Positions 37,274 to 44,701 of a DNA stretch of 64,000 nucleotides are shown piece by piece. The stretch comes from Azoarcus sp. Aa7 (GTDB lineage Bacteria > Pseudomonadota > Gammaproteobacteria > Burkholderiales > Rhodocyclaceae). Within the stretch, counting starts at the first letter, position 1. Every line of letters starts with the position of its first letter. Below the pieces are notes generated by a model. It worked only from the letters and a program-made list of their open reading frames with translations, was not told the origin of the DNA and searched no databases. The DNA is taken from contig NZ_QVLR01000062.1 in assembly GCF_014822185.1 (NCBI RefSeq), positions 62,001 to 126,000 on the forward strand, read 5' to 3'. The translations under genes and the position numbers were made by a program.

Positions 37274-38431
37274 TCAAAGGCCGAAACCCGGGCGGAGCCT
37301 CGCGCCGATCCAGGTGCCGGGGAGCACCGCGGCGAACCACAGCCAGCCGTGCAGGCTGGTGGAGGCGATCCCAGAAAGGAGAGCACCGATGGTGCAGCCG
37401 AAACCGATGCGTGCGCCGTAGCCCATCAGCAATCCGCCTGCAACGGCGGCAATCAGTGCGCCGGGATGCAGATCGATGCGGACCGACCAGCGCCCGGCTG
37501 CGAGCGCGGCGCCGGTCGCACCCAACACCAGACCGATGTTCATGAGGGAGGTCACATCCGCGAGGATGCCATCGCGCAAGGCCGCCGATTGAAAGGCCCC
37601 CTGCCAGAACGGTGCCGATGAAGGATCCCAGCCGAGCGCAACGGCCGCCTTCGCCCCCCACAGCGCATACGCCCACGTGATCGTCCACGGGTGGCCGGCG
37701 AGGATCAGGGTAGCCAGGTTCAGAAGGGGCAAGGCCAGCACGGCCAGCCATAAGCGACGCGAATTCGGGCGTTGCGCTTGCGCGAAGAAGCGGGGACCAC
37801 TGCCCGCCCGTGCGCGGCCCAGCCACCACCACAGCAGGCCGATCAACGCCGCCTGCCCACCCGCGGCGAGCGGCCATCCGAGCCGCTCGCCCAGCACGAC
37901 CGGGGCCAGGGCCGGCAGTGCGGCCCACCATCCCATGTGCAGGCTGGCGAGGAAGGAGCCGAGGCAGAAGAAGGCGATCACGATGAGCATGCGGCCATTG
38001 CCGCCGCCCAGGCCGAATAGCGTACCTGAACCGCAGCCGCCGCCGAGCTGCATCCCGACGCCGAAGATGAACGCTCCGGCAGCGACCTGCACGGCCAGCG
38101 GTGCGGAGGCCGGCCCAAGCGATTGGCCGAAGGCCTCACCCGCGGCAAGTGCGGGCGCCAGCGCCAGCGTCGTCAGGGCGAGCAGCGCGAGCGGTGCGCG
38201 AAGCGCTTCCGGATCGCGTCCGGCGACGAAGCGCCGCAGGCTCCCGGTGAAGCCGAATTCGGTGTGCAGGAGCACCGCGCCGATCGCGAGTCCGACCCCA
38301 AACAGCGCTACCTGGCGGGCGCCCAGTACGTCGTAGGCCGCCGCAGCGACGGCGAGCACGGTGAGTGTCCAGCCGAATGCCGCGAGCCGACCCTTGGCAC
38401 GCCGCACCGGATACGGTTCACTGGCCAGCAT
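37274..38431 (-). CDS. YeeE/YedE-family membrane transporter (thiosulfate/sulfur transport type)
   Basis: A 385-residue inner-membrane protein with about ten hydrophobic helices. It carries the two conserved Cys motifs of the YeeE/YedE (TsuA) family, QLGGGCGSGTLFGLGGG and GARIGFGCTIGALLSGIAS. Characterised TsuA imports thiosulfate through a relay of Cys residues. The start is ATG 38431, overlapping the end of the DUF302 gene by 14 bases. Third gene of an ECF-motif operon. The gene partner often seen with it, a TusA-like sulfurtransferase, is absent. Confidence 0.88.
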   Translation of the reverse strand: MLASEPYPVRRAKGRLAAFGWTLTVLAVAAAAYDVLGARQVALFGVGLAIGAVLLHTEFGFTGSLRRFVAGRDPEALRAPLALLALTTLALAPALAAGEAFGQSLGPASAPLAVQVAAGAFIFGVGMQLGGGCGSGTLFGLGGGNGRMLIVIAFFCLGSFLASLHMGWWAALPALAPVVLGERLGWPLAAGGQAALIGLLWWWLGRARAGSGPRFFAQAQRPNSRRLWLAVLALPLLNLATLILAGHPWTITWAYALWGAKAAVALGWDPSSAPFWQGAFQSAALRDGILADVTSLMNIGLVLGATGAALAAGRWSVRIDLHPGALIAAVAGGLLMGYGARIGFGCTIGALLSGIASTSLHGWLWFAAVLPGTWIGARLRPGFGL

Positions 38432-38915
38432 CGCGCCCGATCTGCTCGAACACCGCATCGAGTTCCCGCGCCATGTCGTCGAGTGCGGGGCTGCCGTAGG
38501 GCGCAAACACGCTGCTGGGCGTGCGCCACGAAAGCGTCGCGGTGCCGTCGGCGTTCTCGGTGACATAGTAGCGCAGCGGCGCTTCGATGCCGGCCGGAAT
38601 GCTGGCTTCCAGCATGCGCACGGCGTAATCGTTACGGAACACCATCACCACGGTATTGCCAGCGATCTTGACGCCTCGTGCCGCGGCGCCCCGGCTCGCG
38701 CTTGCGGCCGCGACGACCACCATGCCGTGGCGCTCGACCGCGGCTTCCAGGCGCTGCACGAGCTCACCGAAGGCGTGGCGGGTCTGGATCGACCGAAGTC
38801 CATCCGGCGCGGCTTGGGCAATGGTCGCGAGGAAAAGGGCGGCTGCGGCGAACGTCGTGAGCAGCAACGCGCGTGACAGCGTTACGGACTGGGAAACAGC
38901 GCGCGCGGGGATCAC
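38418..38915 (-). CDS. DUF302 periplasmic protein
   Basis: A 165-residue exported protein with a signal peptide of about 36 residues (LLLTTFAAAALFLATIAQA). The DUF302 core is visible: FGELVQRLEAAVERHGMVVVA, VFRNDYAVRMLEASIPAGIEAPLRYYVTENADGTATLSWRTPSSVFAPYG. DUF302 proteins are small alpha-beta proteins of unknown function, frequent near sulfur and metal stress genes. Coupled to the upstream ORF by an ATGA overlap. Confidence 0.85.
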   Translation of the reverse strand: MIPARAVSQSVTLSRALLLTTFAAAALFLATIAQAAPDGLRSIQTRHAFGELVQRLEAAVERHGMVVVAAASASRGAAARGVKIAGNTVVMVFRNDYAVRMLEASIPAGIEAPLRYYVTENADGTATLSWRTPSSVFAPYGSPALDDMARELDAVFEQIGRDAGQ

Positions 38916-39283
38916 AGCCAGGTCCCCAGATCACGGTGCTCGGTCGAGAGGACCCGTCGCAGCCACGCGTAATAGATGGGCCTCTCGGCATCGGGTCGAT
39001 AAATCAGGCGTTGCAGGCCCTGCGCTGACTCCGATGCGGCCGACGGGAAGCCGGCGCCCGCGAGCTGGCGCTGCAGCCATGCGTGGGCATGGGCGTGTCC
39101 CGGTTCCGCACCTTCCGCCTGGCTCGCACGGACGACTGCCGGCCGCTGGGCCGTCAGGTCGTGATGCACGGTGCTGAACTGACGCTGCAGCCACATGGCC
39201 GGATCGGCGGCTGCAACGGGCATCGTTGCGAGAAGGGCGGCCCCGGTCAGGGCACTCAGCAGGATATGGGCAGGCGCTTTCAT
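38912..39283 (-). CDS. Exported hypothetical protein, 123 residues
   Basis: First gene of the DUF302-YeeE/YedE operon. The signal peptide is MKAPAHILLSALTGAALLATMPVAAA. The mature part contains two similar halves: MWLQRQFSTVHHDL and AWLRRVLSTEHRDLGTWL, plus AWLQRQLAGAGFP in between, i.e. an imperfect repeat of about 14 residues with paired His. I recognise no family. ATG 39283 is preceded by GGAGGAGA, a strong ribosome site. Confidence 0.65.
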   Translation of the reverse strand: MKAPAHILLSALTGAALLATMPVAAADPAMWLQRQFSTVHHDLTAQRPAVVRASQAEGAEPGHAHAHAWLQRQLAGAGFPSAASESAQGLQRLIYRPDAERPIYYAWLRRVLSTEHRDLGTWL

Positions 39284-39331
39284 GGTCTCCTCCAGTCTGT
39301 CGTTCAGGGCGGGTCGTGCGCGCTCTTGGTG

Positions 39332-39362
39332 ATTAGTCGTTACCAAGCCGTCGCCCCTTACA
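39332..39362 (-). promoter_or_regulatory. Putative ECF-sigma promoter of the DUF302-YeeE/YedE operon
   Basis: Minus strand: TGTAAGG, 16 nt, CGACTAAT, about 50 bases upstream of ATG 39283. Confidence 0.72.
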
Positions 39363-39374
39363 GGACTGGTATGT

Positions 39375-40064
39375 CTATGACGCCTCCAGCCCTAATTCAC
39401 GGGGGAGCGCTGCAAGGGTCTCGATCTGTGCGTCCGGCAAGGCCGGGATGCCCTCCGGTTGCTGGCCGAATCGATTGCACCACAGCACGCGAAAGCCGAA
39501 GGCCTTCGCGGAAAAGGCGTCCCAGGCATTCGAGGAGAGGAAGCAGATGTGCTCCGGCTCGAGTTCGAGTCGTGACGGGGCGAGCTGGTACACCGAGGGG
39601 TGGGGCTTGAAGGTGCGCACCTCCTCGACCGAGAGTACGGCGTCGAAGACGTCTTCGAGGCTGTTTCGGCGCACGACCGCCGAGAGCATGGGCATTGAGC
39701 CGTTCGAGAGGATCGCCAGGCGCAGGCCCGCGGCCTTTAATGCGTCGAGCACCTGTGGCACCTCGGGGTAACAGTCGAGCTCCAGATAAAGCGCCATCAG
39801 GCGACTGCGCAGCCCCGGGCGGTTGAGCTTGAGGGTCGCGAGGGCGAAATCGAGCGCATCGCCAGTGACTTGCCAGAAGTCCGCGTAGTGCTCGCCAAGC
39901 CCGCGCAGCCAGGTGTATTGCAGCTGCTTCTGGCGCCACAGGTCCGACAGCGGCTGCCAGTCGTCGCCAAGCTCGTCGCGGGCGGCGCGCGCAGCTGCGT
40001 TGAAGTCGAACAGCGTGCCGTAGGCGTCGAACACGCAGGCCTTGATGTGGGTGATCGTTGTCAT
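39375..40064 (-). CDS. Haloacid dehalogenase, type II (HAD superfamily)
   Basis: A 229-residue L-2-haloacid dehalogenase-like enzyme. It has the nucleophile motif VFDAYGTLFD (Asp near residue 12), ILSNGS (motif II Ser/Asn), FKPHPSVYQ with the catalytic Lys, and the type-II specific SSNAWDA. It hydrolyses 2-halo-alkanoic acids or a related substrate; a phosphatase role is less likely given SSNAWDA. It follows two AhpD-like genes and is probably in the TetR-controlled operon. Confidence 0.87.
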   Translation of the reverse strand: MTTITHIKACVFDAYGTLFDFNAAARAARDELGDDWQPLSDLWRQKQLQYTWLRGLGEHYADFWQVTGDALDFALATLKLNRPGLRSRLMALYLELDCYPEVPQVLDALKAAGLRLAILSNGSMPMLSAVVRRNSLEDVFDAVLSVEEVRTFKPHPSVYQLAPSRLELEPEHICFLSSNAWDAFSAKAFGFRVLWCNRFGQQPEGIPALPDAQIETLAALPRELGLEAS

Positions 40065-40103
40065 GCTCTCGCTCCGGGGTGGGGGTGATCGAATGCGGGC
40101 GTG

Positions 40104-40493
40104 TCAGCGCCCGAGGTCGCTCTCCACAAGCAGGCCTTCGGTCATCTTGTTGAAACCGCTGAAGAGGTCGACCACCGCCATGAGCTCGACCAGTTCGGCG
40201 TCCGTGGTGCCCATCGCCCGCAATGCGCCGGTGTGCGCGCGCACGCAGTAGTCGCAGCCGTTCGTCGCGGATACCGCGACCGCGATCATTTCCTTGGTGC
40301 GGCGGTCGAGCAGTCCGGGGCCCATGACGGCCTTGACGCGCATCCAACTGGCCTGCAGATACGCAGGGTTATGCGCCATCACCTTGAACATGTTCGGCAC
40401 GACCGGGATGCCGAAGGTCTTGCGGATGTCGGCGTAGATCTCCGCGACCGTTCCCGACGCGTCGCGTTCTTCGATGTAGCTCACGCTCGCCAT
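40104..40493 (-). CDS. Carboxymuconolactone decarboxylase/AhpD-like protein
   Basis: A 129-residue all-helical protein with the AhpD-type redox motif CDYCVRAHT (CxxC followed three residues later by His), which works as a peroxidase-like thiol or alkylhydroperoxidase reductase. The N-terminal IPVVPNMFKVMAHNPAYLQASW is also family-typical. It is middle gene of the TetR-linked operon, 92 bases after the longer AhpD-like gene. Its substrate is unknown. Confidence 0.87.
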   Translation of the reverse strand: MASVSYIEERDASGTVAEIYADIRKTFGIPVVPNMFKVMAHNPAYLQASWMRVKAVMGPGLLDRRTKEMIAVAVSATNGCDYCVRAHTGALRAMGTTDAELVELMAVVDLFSGFNKMTEGLLVESDLGR

Positions 40494-40585
40494 GAATGCC
40501 TTCCTCCCTCATTTTCCTGAAATGGTGTGGTGCCTGTAATGATCCGCCGGGAGCGTCCCGGTGGATGCGGAGCGCGGCCGCCTGC

Positions 40586-41161
40586 TCAGCGCGTATCGAC
40601 CCAGCGGCGCGAGGCGAACATGTCGTCGAGCGGCGTGTGGAAGAGATGGTTGGAGTAGTTGCTGAGGGTCTTCACCGCAATGGCGAGGATGATCTCGAGG
40701 ATCTGGCGCTCGCTGAAGCCGGCCGAGAGGAAGGCGTCGGTCTGGGTCCGGTCGGGCAGGCCGCGGCTGGCGACCAGCGCACGGGTGAATTCAGCCAGCG
40801 CCTGCAGTTTCGGATCGGCGATCGGCCGCCCGTCACGGATGGCGTCGGTGACTTCGCCGGGTACGCCAGAGGCCTTGTCGGCGAGGAAGCTGTGCGCCGA
40901 GACGCAGTACTCGCAGCCGTTCTCGCGCGAGATCACGAGGAACACCACTTCCTGTTCGGTCGAGGTGAAGCCCGACTCCTTGCGGAAGGCGGCGTAGCCC
41001 TCGAGGTAGGTGTACAGCACGCCCGGCGAGTGCGCCATGTTGGCGTACATGTTGGGGATGAACCCGACCTGCTTGAGGGCCTTGTCGAGCACTTCCCTGG
41101 TCTTGCCTTCAGCTGTCTCGAGGGTCTGCGGGGGGAGGGTGATCTGGTATCCGGCTAGCAT
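40586..41161 (-). CDS. AhpD-like (carboxymuconolactone decarboxylase family) protein
   Basis: A 191-residue peroxidase-related protein. It has family residues GFIPNMYANMAHSPGVLYTYLEGYAAF and the redox motif CEYCVSAHSFLA. It is longer than its neighbour, with the two helical halves typical of the YciW/uncharacterised-peroxidase group. It is directly downstream of a TetR-type palindrome and divergent from nothing else, so it is the first structural gene of that operon. Confidence 0.87.
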   Translation of the reverse strand: MLAGYQITLPPQTLETAEGKTREVLDKALKQVGFIPNMYANMAHSPGVLYTYLEGYAAFRKESGFTSTEQEVVFLVISRENGCEYCVSAHSFLADKASGVPGEVTDAIRDGRPIADPKLQALAEFTRALVASRGLPDRTQTDAFLSAGFSERQILEIILAIAVKTLSNYSNHLFHTPLDDMFASRRWVDTR

Positions 41162-41182
41162 GCTGCTCTCCTTCGGGTTAAA

Positions 41183-41198
41183 TGGACTATACGGTCCA
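41183..41198 (-). promoter_or_regulatory. TetR operator upstream of the AhpD-like operon
   Basis: TGGAC-TATACG-GTCCA is a perfect 5-bp inverted repeat with a 6-nt centre, 22 bases upstream of the ATG at 41161. A similar palindrome lies upstream of the tetR-like gene. Confidence 0.65.
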
Positions 41199-41215
41199 AA
41201 ACTGGCACAAAAAAA

Positions 41216-41803
41216 TCAGTGCAATGCCTGCACGGCAAGCGCCACGACTTTCTCCAGTTCGTCCGCCGGCAGGCCCGCCTTGACCATGGTGCGCAGTCCG
41301 GCCATGGTCGTGAGCAGGTAGTGCGCGAGCACGTCGGGGTTGGCGGAGGCCGGAATCTCGCCCTGCACCTGGGCCTTCTCGACGGCCTGGCGGAACATGC
41401 CGGCGAAATCCCTGGCCGCGGTGCTCACCAGTCCTGCGACGGCAGGATCGCGGCCGGCGAATTCGGTTGCCGTGTTCATGATCAGGCAGCCCCTGCGCGG
41501 GCCCTCTTGTCTTGCTTCGGCGGCGTTCGAGAGCAGCATGTCGCGGATGAAGGCGAGCGGCGAGGGCGCCCGCGCAAGCCCTTCGCGCATGCGCCCGACC
41601 TGGCGGCCGCGAAAGCGCTCCAGGCAGGCCTCGAAGAGCTGGTGCTTGCTGCCGAACGCGTTGTAGAAGCTGCTCTTCGACAGCCCCATCGCTTTCAGCA
41701 GATCGGGCAGCGAGGTGGCCTCGAAGCCGAGTTGCCAGAACACGGTCATGGCGGCGTCGAGGGCGACTTCGGGATCGAATTCGAGGGGGCGTCCGGGTTG
41801 CAT
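41216..41803 (-). CDS. TetR/AcrR-family transcriptional repressor
   Basis: A 195-residue regulator. The N-terminal helix-turn-helix is clear: ALDAAMTVFWQLGFEATSLPDLLKAMGLSKSSFYNAFGSKHQLF. The C-terminal ligand domain contains EGPRRGCLIMNTATEFAGRDPAV, typical of the subgroup with a Cys in this position (YxxG/NemR-like). Palindromes in front of itself and of the AhpD-like operon suggest autorepression and control of detoxification of an electrophile or peroxide (inference). Confidence 0.9.
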   Translation of the reverse strand: MQPGRPLEFDPEVALDAAMTVFWQLGFEATSLPDLLKAMGLSKSSFYNAFGSKHQLFEACLERFRGRQVGRMREGLARAPSPLAFIRDMLLSNAAEARQEGPRRGCLIMNTATEFAGRDPAVAGLVSTAARDFAGMFRQAVEKAQVQGEIPASANPDVLAHYLLTTMAGLRTMVKAGLPADELEKVVALAVQALH

Positions 41804-41813
41804 GGCTTTATTG

Positions 41814-41829
41814 TGGACCAGTTGGTCCC
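41814..41829 (-). promoter_or_regulatory. TetR operator upstream of the tetR-like gene
   Basis: TGGACC-AGTT-GGTCCC carries the same TGGAC/GTCC half sites as the palindrome at 41183-41198 and ends 10 bases before the TetR start. Confidence 0.65.
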
Positions 41830-41833
41830 CATG

Positions 41834-42628
41834 TCAAGCTGCCTCACCTGCGATGCCCGCGTGGGCAGGGGCAGGTTCGTCGTCCCACTGCAGCGAACGG
41901 TAGTCGAAACCACGTGCCAGCGTCGGCTTCACTACGTCAAAGTAGGGAGAGACGTCGAAGTCGCGTGGTGCGAAGAGACTGTGGTGGCGCACGTGCAGGA
42001 GTTCGTCCATGCAGTCCGGGCACATCGGGTCCGCCGACGCACGCCGTGTCACGATGGGCAGGATGGGGTAGCGCACCGACTGGAACGCCTGCGCGATCAG
42101 GGTCGAGCAGATCGCCCGGGTCGGGTCGCCGCTGCCCAGTGCGATCATCCGCCGTCGAAAGCGCTGCGGGACGGGAGGTGTCGGCAGCAGGTAGCGGGCA
42201 AGATCGAATACGTTGCGCAGGTCGTACTGGTGGCCGAGGCGCTCGATGGCATAGTTGACGACGCGCCGGCAATCCTCGTCGGTGAGGCCCCTGGGGCGGC
42301 AGATCCGGCTGTGCAGGCCGGCGAACTCGTCGATGCCCACGCTGCGCACGCCAGCCAGGATGTCGGCCTCGACGAAGCAATGCCCCGTTGATGCGCTATC
42401 GCGCAACGCGTCGCCGACATAGAGGGCCGCGTGTGACCATGTCGACTGCGTCAGATATTTGATGGCGGTGCTGATGCGCGAATGCCCCTCGACGAGAAGC
42501 ACATCTCCCGGCTTCAGGCACGCGAGCAGTTCCTCCGGCGGGGTCGGCGGCGACATGCCATGCACGTGAATGGGGCGACTGACCGCACGACCGAGCCAAT
42601 GTCCGATACCGTTCAGGAAGAATCCCAT
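41834..42628 (-). CDS. YiiX/C92-type permuted papain-like peptidase
   Basis: A 264-residue protein of the permuted NlpC/P60 (YiiX/YebB-like) type. The motifs are LKPGDVLLVEGHSRISTAIKYLTQSTWSHAALYVGD, with the catalytic His in SHAALYVG, and the catalytic Cys further on in AICSTLIAQAF (permuted order). Such enzymes are thought to be amidases or lipid/peptide hydrolases. No signal peptide, but a possible amphipathic start (MGFFLNGIGHWLGRAV). Last gene of the ECF operon, 29 bases after the anti-sigma gene. Confidence 0.8.
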   Translation of the reverse strand: MGFFLNGIGHWLGRAVSRPIHVHGMSPPTPPEELLACLKPGDVLLVEGHSRISTAIKYLTQSTWSHAALYVGDALRDSASTGHCFVEADILAGVRSVGIDEFAGLHSRICRPRGLTDEDCRRVVNYAIERLGHQYDLRNVFDLARYLLPTPPVPQRFRRRMIALGSGDPTRAICSTLIAQAFQSVRYPILPIVTRRASADPMCPDCMDELLHVRHHSLFAPRDFDVSPYFDVVKPTLARGFDYRSLQWDDEPAPAHAGIAGEAA

Positions 42629-42657
42629 CGTGCAGCTCCCCGATAGCCCCGCGTGGT

Positions 42658-42849
42658 TTAGCGTTCGCCTCCAGCGCCTCCCTCGCGCAGTCGTCTGACC
42701 GCCTTGCGGAGAAAGTCCATGTGCTTGCCGTAATTGGTGCAGCCGATGCACATCATCGTGTGCATCTTCAGTGAAAGCCGCTCGCCGAGCGTGAGCTTCC
42801 GTTCGTACCCTTCCGACATGAGGCGGGTGACCTCCTTGCAGTTCAGCAT
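42658..42849 (-). CDS. Zinc-finger anti-sigma factor (short ZAS domain)
   Basis: A 63-residue protein starting MLNCKEVTRLMSEGYERKL. It has the zf-HC2 pattern of a Cys near the start and His-x3-Cys-x2-Cys (HTMMCIGC), which binds zinc and holds a sigma factor. There is no membrane helix, so the inhibitor is cytoplasmic and may be released by oxidation of the Cys ligands, as in ChrR/RsrA. Its ATG lies 7 bases inside the sigma gene, so sigma and anti-sigma are made together. Confidence 0.85.
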   Translation of the reverse strand: MLNCKEVTRLMSEGYERKLTLGERLSLKMHTMMCIGCTNYGKHMDFLRKAVRRLREGGAGGER

Positions 42850-43460
42850 TGGATTGCCTCCCCTTGGAACCAGTTGTTTTCGAGGCACTCGCGCAGCCCC
42901 AGGCGCGCGCGGTGCAGGATGACCCAGCAGTTGCCGTTGGTGATGCCCAACTGCCGGCAGATTTCCGCCGTTTCGAAGTCGAGGAACTCCCGCATCATGT
43001 ACACCCGCGCAATCTGGTCCGGCAGGTGATCGAGGCAGGCATCGAAGATCTCCCAGAACTGCTTTTGCGAGAAGGAAGCGTCGGGATCGGTCCAGGTGGC
43101 GGGGCGATCGTCGGGGTTCCAGAACCCGCGCTGGTCGAAGAGCGCGTCGAAATCCTTCAGCTCCGCCTGCGGATCGGCCTGTTCGACCAGATCCGTGCCG
43201 CAGATTTCGCGCGAGGAGGCGCGGAGGTGGTCGACGATCTTGTGGCGCAGGATGCCGAACATCCAGGTCTTGAAGGCCGACCGCCCGGCAAAGCTCTTGG
43301 CGCTGTCCATCGCTGCGATCAGTGCTTCCTGGACCATGTCCTCGGCGGCGCCCGCATCGCGCAGCTGCAGTTGCGCAAAGCGCAGCATGTCACGCCGGAT
43401 TGCCACGATCGACGGGTCGTCCCACAGGATCTTGGTCGCATCAGCACTTCCGTTCGTCAT
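42843..43460 (-). CDS. ECF-type RNA polymerase sigma factor
   Basis: A 205-residue sigma factor. Region 2 reads MLRFAQLQLRDAGAAEDMVQEALIAAM...FKTWMFGILRHKIVDHLR and region 4 reads LPDQIARVYMMREFLDFETAEICRQLGITNGNCWVILHRARLGLRECLENN. A 50-residue linker between the regions (WNPDDRPATWTDPDA) is typical of ECF groups with soluble zinc anti-sigma factors. ATG 43460 has AACGAGGAGCGAGCA in front. It overlaps nrtS and the anti-sigma gene. It probably recognises the motif TGTAAGG-N16-CGAC found at seven places here, including before its own operon. Confidence 0.92.
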   Translation of the reverse strand: MTNGSADATKILWDDPSIVAIRRDMLRFAQLQLRDAGAAEDMVQEALIAAMDSAKSFAGRSAFKTWMFGILRHKIVDHLRASSREICGTDLVEQADPQAELKDFDALFDQRGFWNPDDRPATWTDPDASFSQKQFWEIFDACLDHLPDQIARVYMMREFLDFETAEICRQLGITNGNCWVILHRARLGLRECLENNWFQGEAIQC

Positions 43461-43701
43461 TGCTCGCTCCTCGTTCCGAATATTTTCGGGTGGCATTCAG
43501 GGCGGCACTATAGCTCGATACGCAATATGGGATCAGAAGGTTCAAAATGCCGCGCCCCCAGTCGATAGTCCCCCCATTGAGCAACGCTCCACCCTGATTG
43601 ACCAGGTTGAGCAGCACACCCACGAACAGCGAGATCTTCAGTGACGCCCACGCGATTTCGGGACGGCACGCGGCACGCAATAGGGTCCGGATACGCCTCA
43701 T
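43441..43701 (-). CDS. nrtS: NrtS-like nitrate/nitrite transporter subunit
   Basis: An 86-residue membrane protein with two helices. ISLFVGVLLNLVNQGGALLNG and ILNLLIPYCVSSYSA match the NrtS family, small proteins reported to move nitrate and nitrite. ATG 43701 overlaps the HD-GYP stop and the 3' end overlaps the sigma gene by 20 bases, an unusually tight packing. The C-terminal NATRKYSERGASNDERKC is soluble and may be a by-product of that overlap. Presence in an ECF operon is unusual for nrtS. Confidence 0.75.
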   Translation of the reverse strand: MRRIRTLLRAACRPEIAWASLKISLFVGVLLNLVNQGGALLNGGTIDWGRGILNLLIPYCVSSYSAALNATRKYSERGASNDERKC

Positions 43702-44639
43702 GCGTAACTCTCCTCGTGGGCTCGCTCGAACATTGCGGACAGCGGGGCGCGCGTGACTGCGGCCTGGACGATGCGTGCAATGAGAGCGACATCGGCAGCC
43801 GGCTCCAGCGCGCGGGCATTGCCGCGGCGTCCCGTCGCCTCCACCCCGAGCATGCCGTCGGGGGATGCTGTGACGCGGTATTCCCCGCCGCAGGAGCGGC
43901 AATGCACCAGGTTACCGGGCGCACTGGCCCACGTCAGCACGAGCGTGGGCCCACACGTCACGCAGGCCTGCAAGGGGATGGCGTCGTCGCTGTGGCCGAC
44001 GATGTGCTCGAGTAGCCCGCCGGCGGCGAGCTCGATGAAGTGGCCACCGAGATTGGCATCGAATTGCGTGCCCAAGCGCCCGGCGATGATGTCGAGCGCG
44101 GCCTTGATAGGCATCCCCACGCGATAGGGGCGGGTGCTCGTCATCGCGTCGAAGGCGTCGCAGATCGCGACGATCCGCGCATCGGCGGGAATTTCCTTAC
44201 CCGGCAGACCGTGCGGATAACCGCGTCCGTCCGGTCGCTCGTGGTGGGATTCGACGGCCGGGCGTACGAGTGCAGCCAGCGGGTGCACCGCGAGCAGACG
44301 GCCACCGATGTCCGGATGAGTGCGGATGACGTCGAGCTCGTCGGAGTCGAGGGGACCGGGTTTTCGAAGGATGGCGTCGGAGATGCCGATCTTGCCCAGG
44401 TCATGGAGGAACCCGCCGATGGTCACGCGCGCGACGTCCGCGTTGCTCCATCCGACCTTCTCGGCGAGCAACTCGGCGTATCGCGACACACGCCACAAAT
44501 GGCCGCCTGTGTACGGGTCGCGCGCCTCGACGATCCAGGCCATCACCAGCAGACTCGCAAGCAACTCGTGGCCGTGCGTGCCAGAACCGGGGGGCAGGAG
44601 GGGATTGATCCACCTGCCGATCATATGCCTGAAGTTCAT
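43698..44639 (-). CDS. HD-GYP domain phosphodiesterase with zinc-ribbon-like tail
   Basis: A 313-residue protein. The catalytic HD-GYP motifs are present: GGHLWRVSRYAELLA, HDLGKIGISDAIL, HHERPDGRGYPHGLPG (the GYP) and ICDAFDAMTSTRPYR. The C-terminal third has two Cys pairs (CVTCG and CRSCGGEY), a zinc-ribbon-like unit not usual in HD-GYP proteins. It would hydrolyse cyclic di-GMP. First gene of the ECF operon and downstream of the motif at 44658-44688, so its level would rise whenever the sigma factor is active. Confidence 0.9.
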   Translation of the reverse strand: MNFRHMIGRWINPLLPPGSGTHGHELLASLLVMAWIVEARDPYTGGHLWRVSRYAELLAEKVGWSNADVARVTIGGFLHDLGKIGISDAILRKPGPLDSDELDVIRTHPDIGGRLLAVHPLAALVRPAVESHHERPDGRGYPHGLPGKEIPADARIVAICDAFDAMTSTRPYRVGMPIKAALDIIAGRLGTQFDANLGGHFIELAAGGLLEHIVGHSDDAIPLQACVTCGPTLVLTWASAPGNLVHCRSCGGEYRVTASPDGMLGVEATGRRGNARALEPAADVALIARIVQAAVTRAPLSAMFERAHEESYA

Positions 44640-44657
44640 TTTGTGGCCTCCTCCCGG

Positions 44658-44688
44658 ATTCGTCGTTTCGGGGGCGCGAAACCTTACG
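44658..44688 (-). promoter_or_regulatory. Putative ECF-sigma promoter of the sigma factor's own operon
   Basis: Minus strand: CGTAAGG, 16 nt, CGACGAAT, 20 bases upstream of ATG 44639. It shows that the sigma operon is probably autoregulated. It differs from the consensus only in the first base of the -35 and one base after CGAC. Confidence 0.65.
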
Positions 44689-44701
44689 TATGCGCGGAAC
44701 T

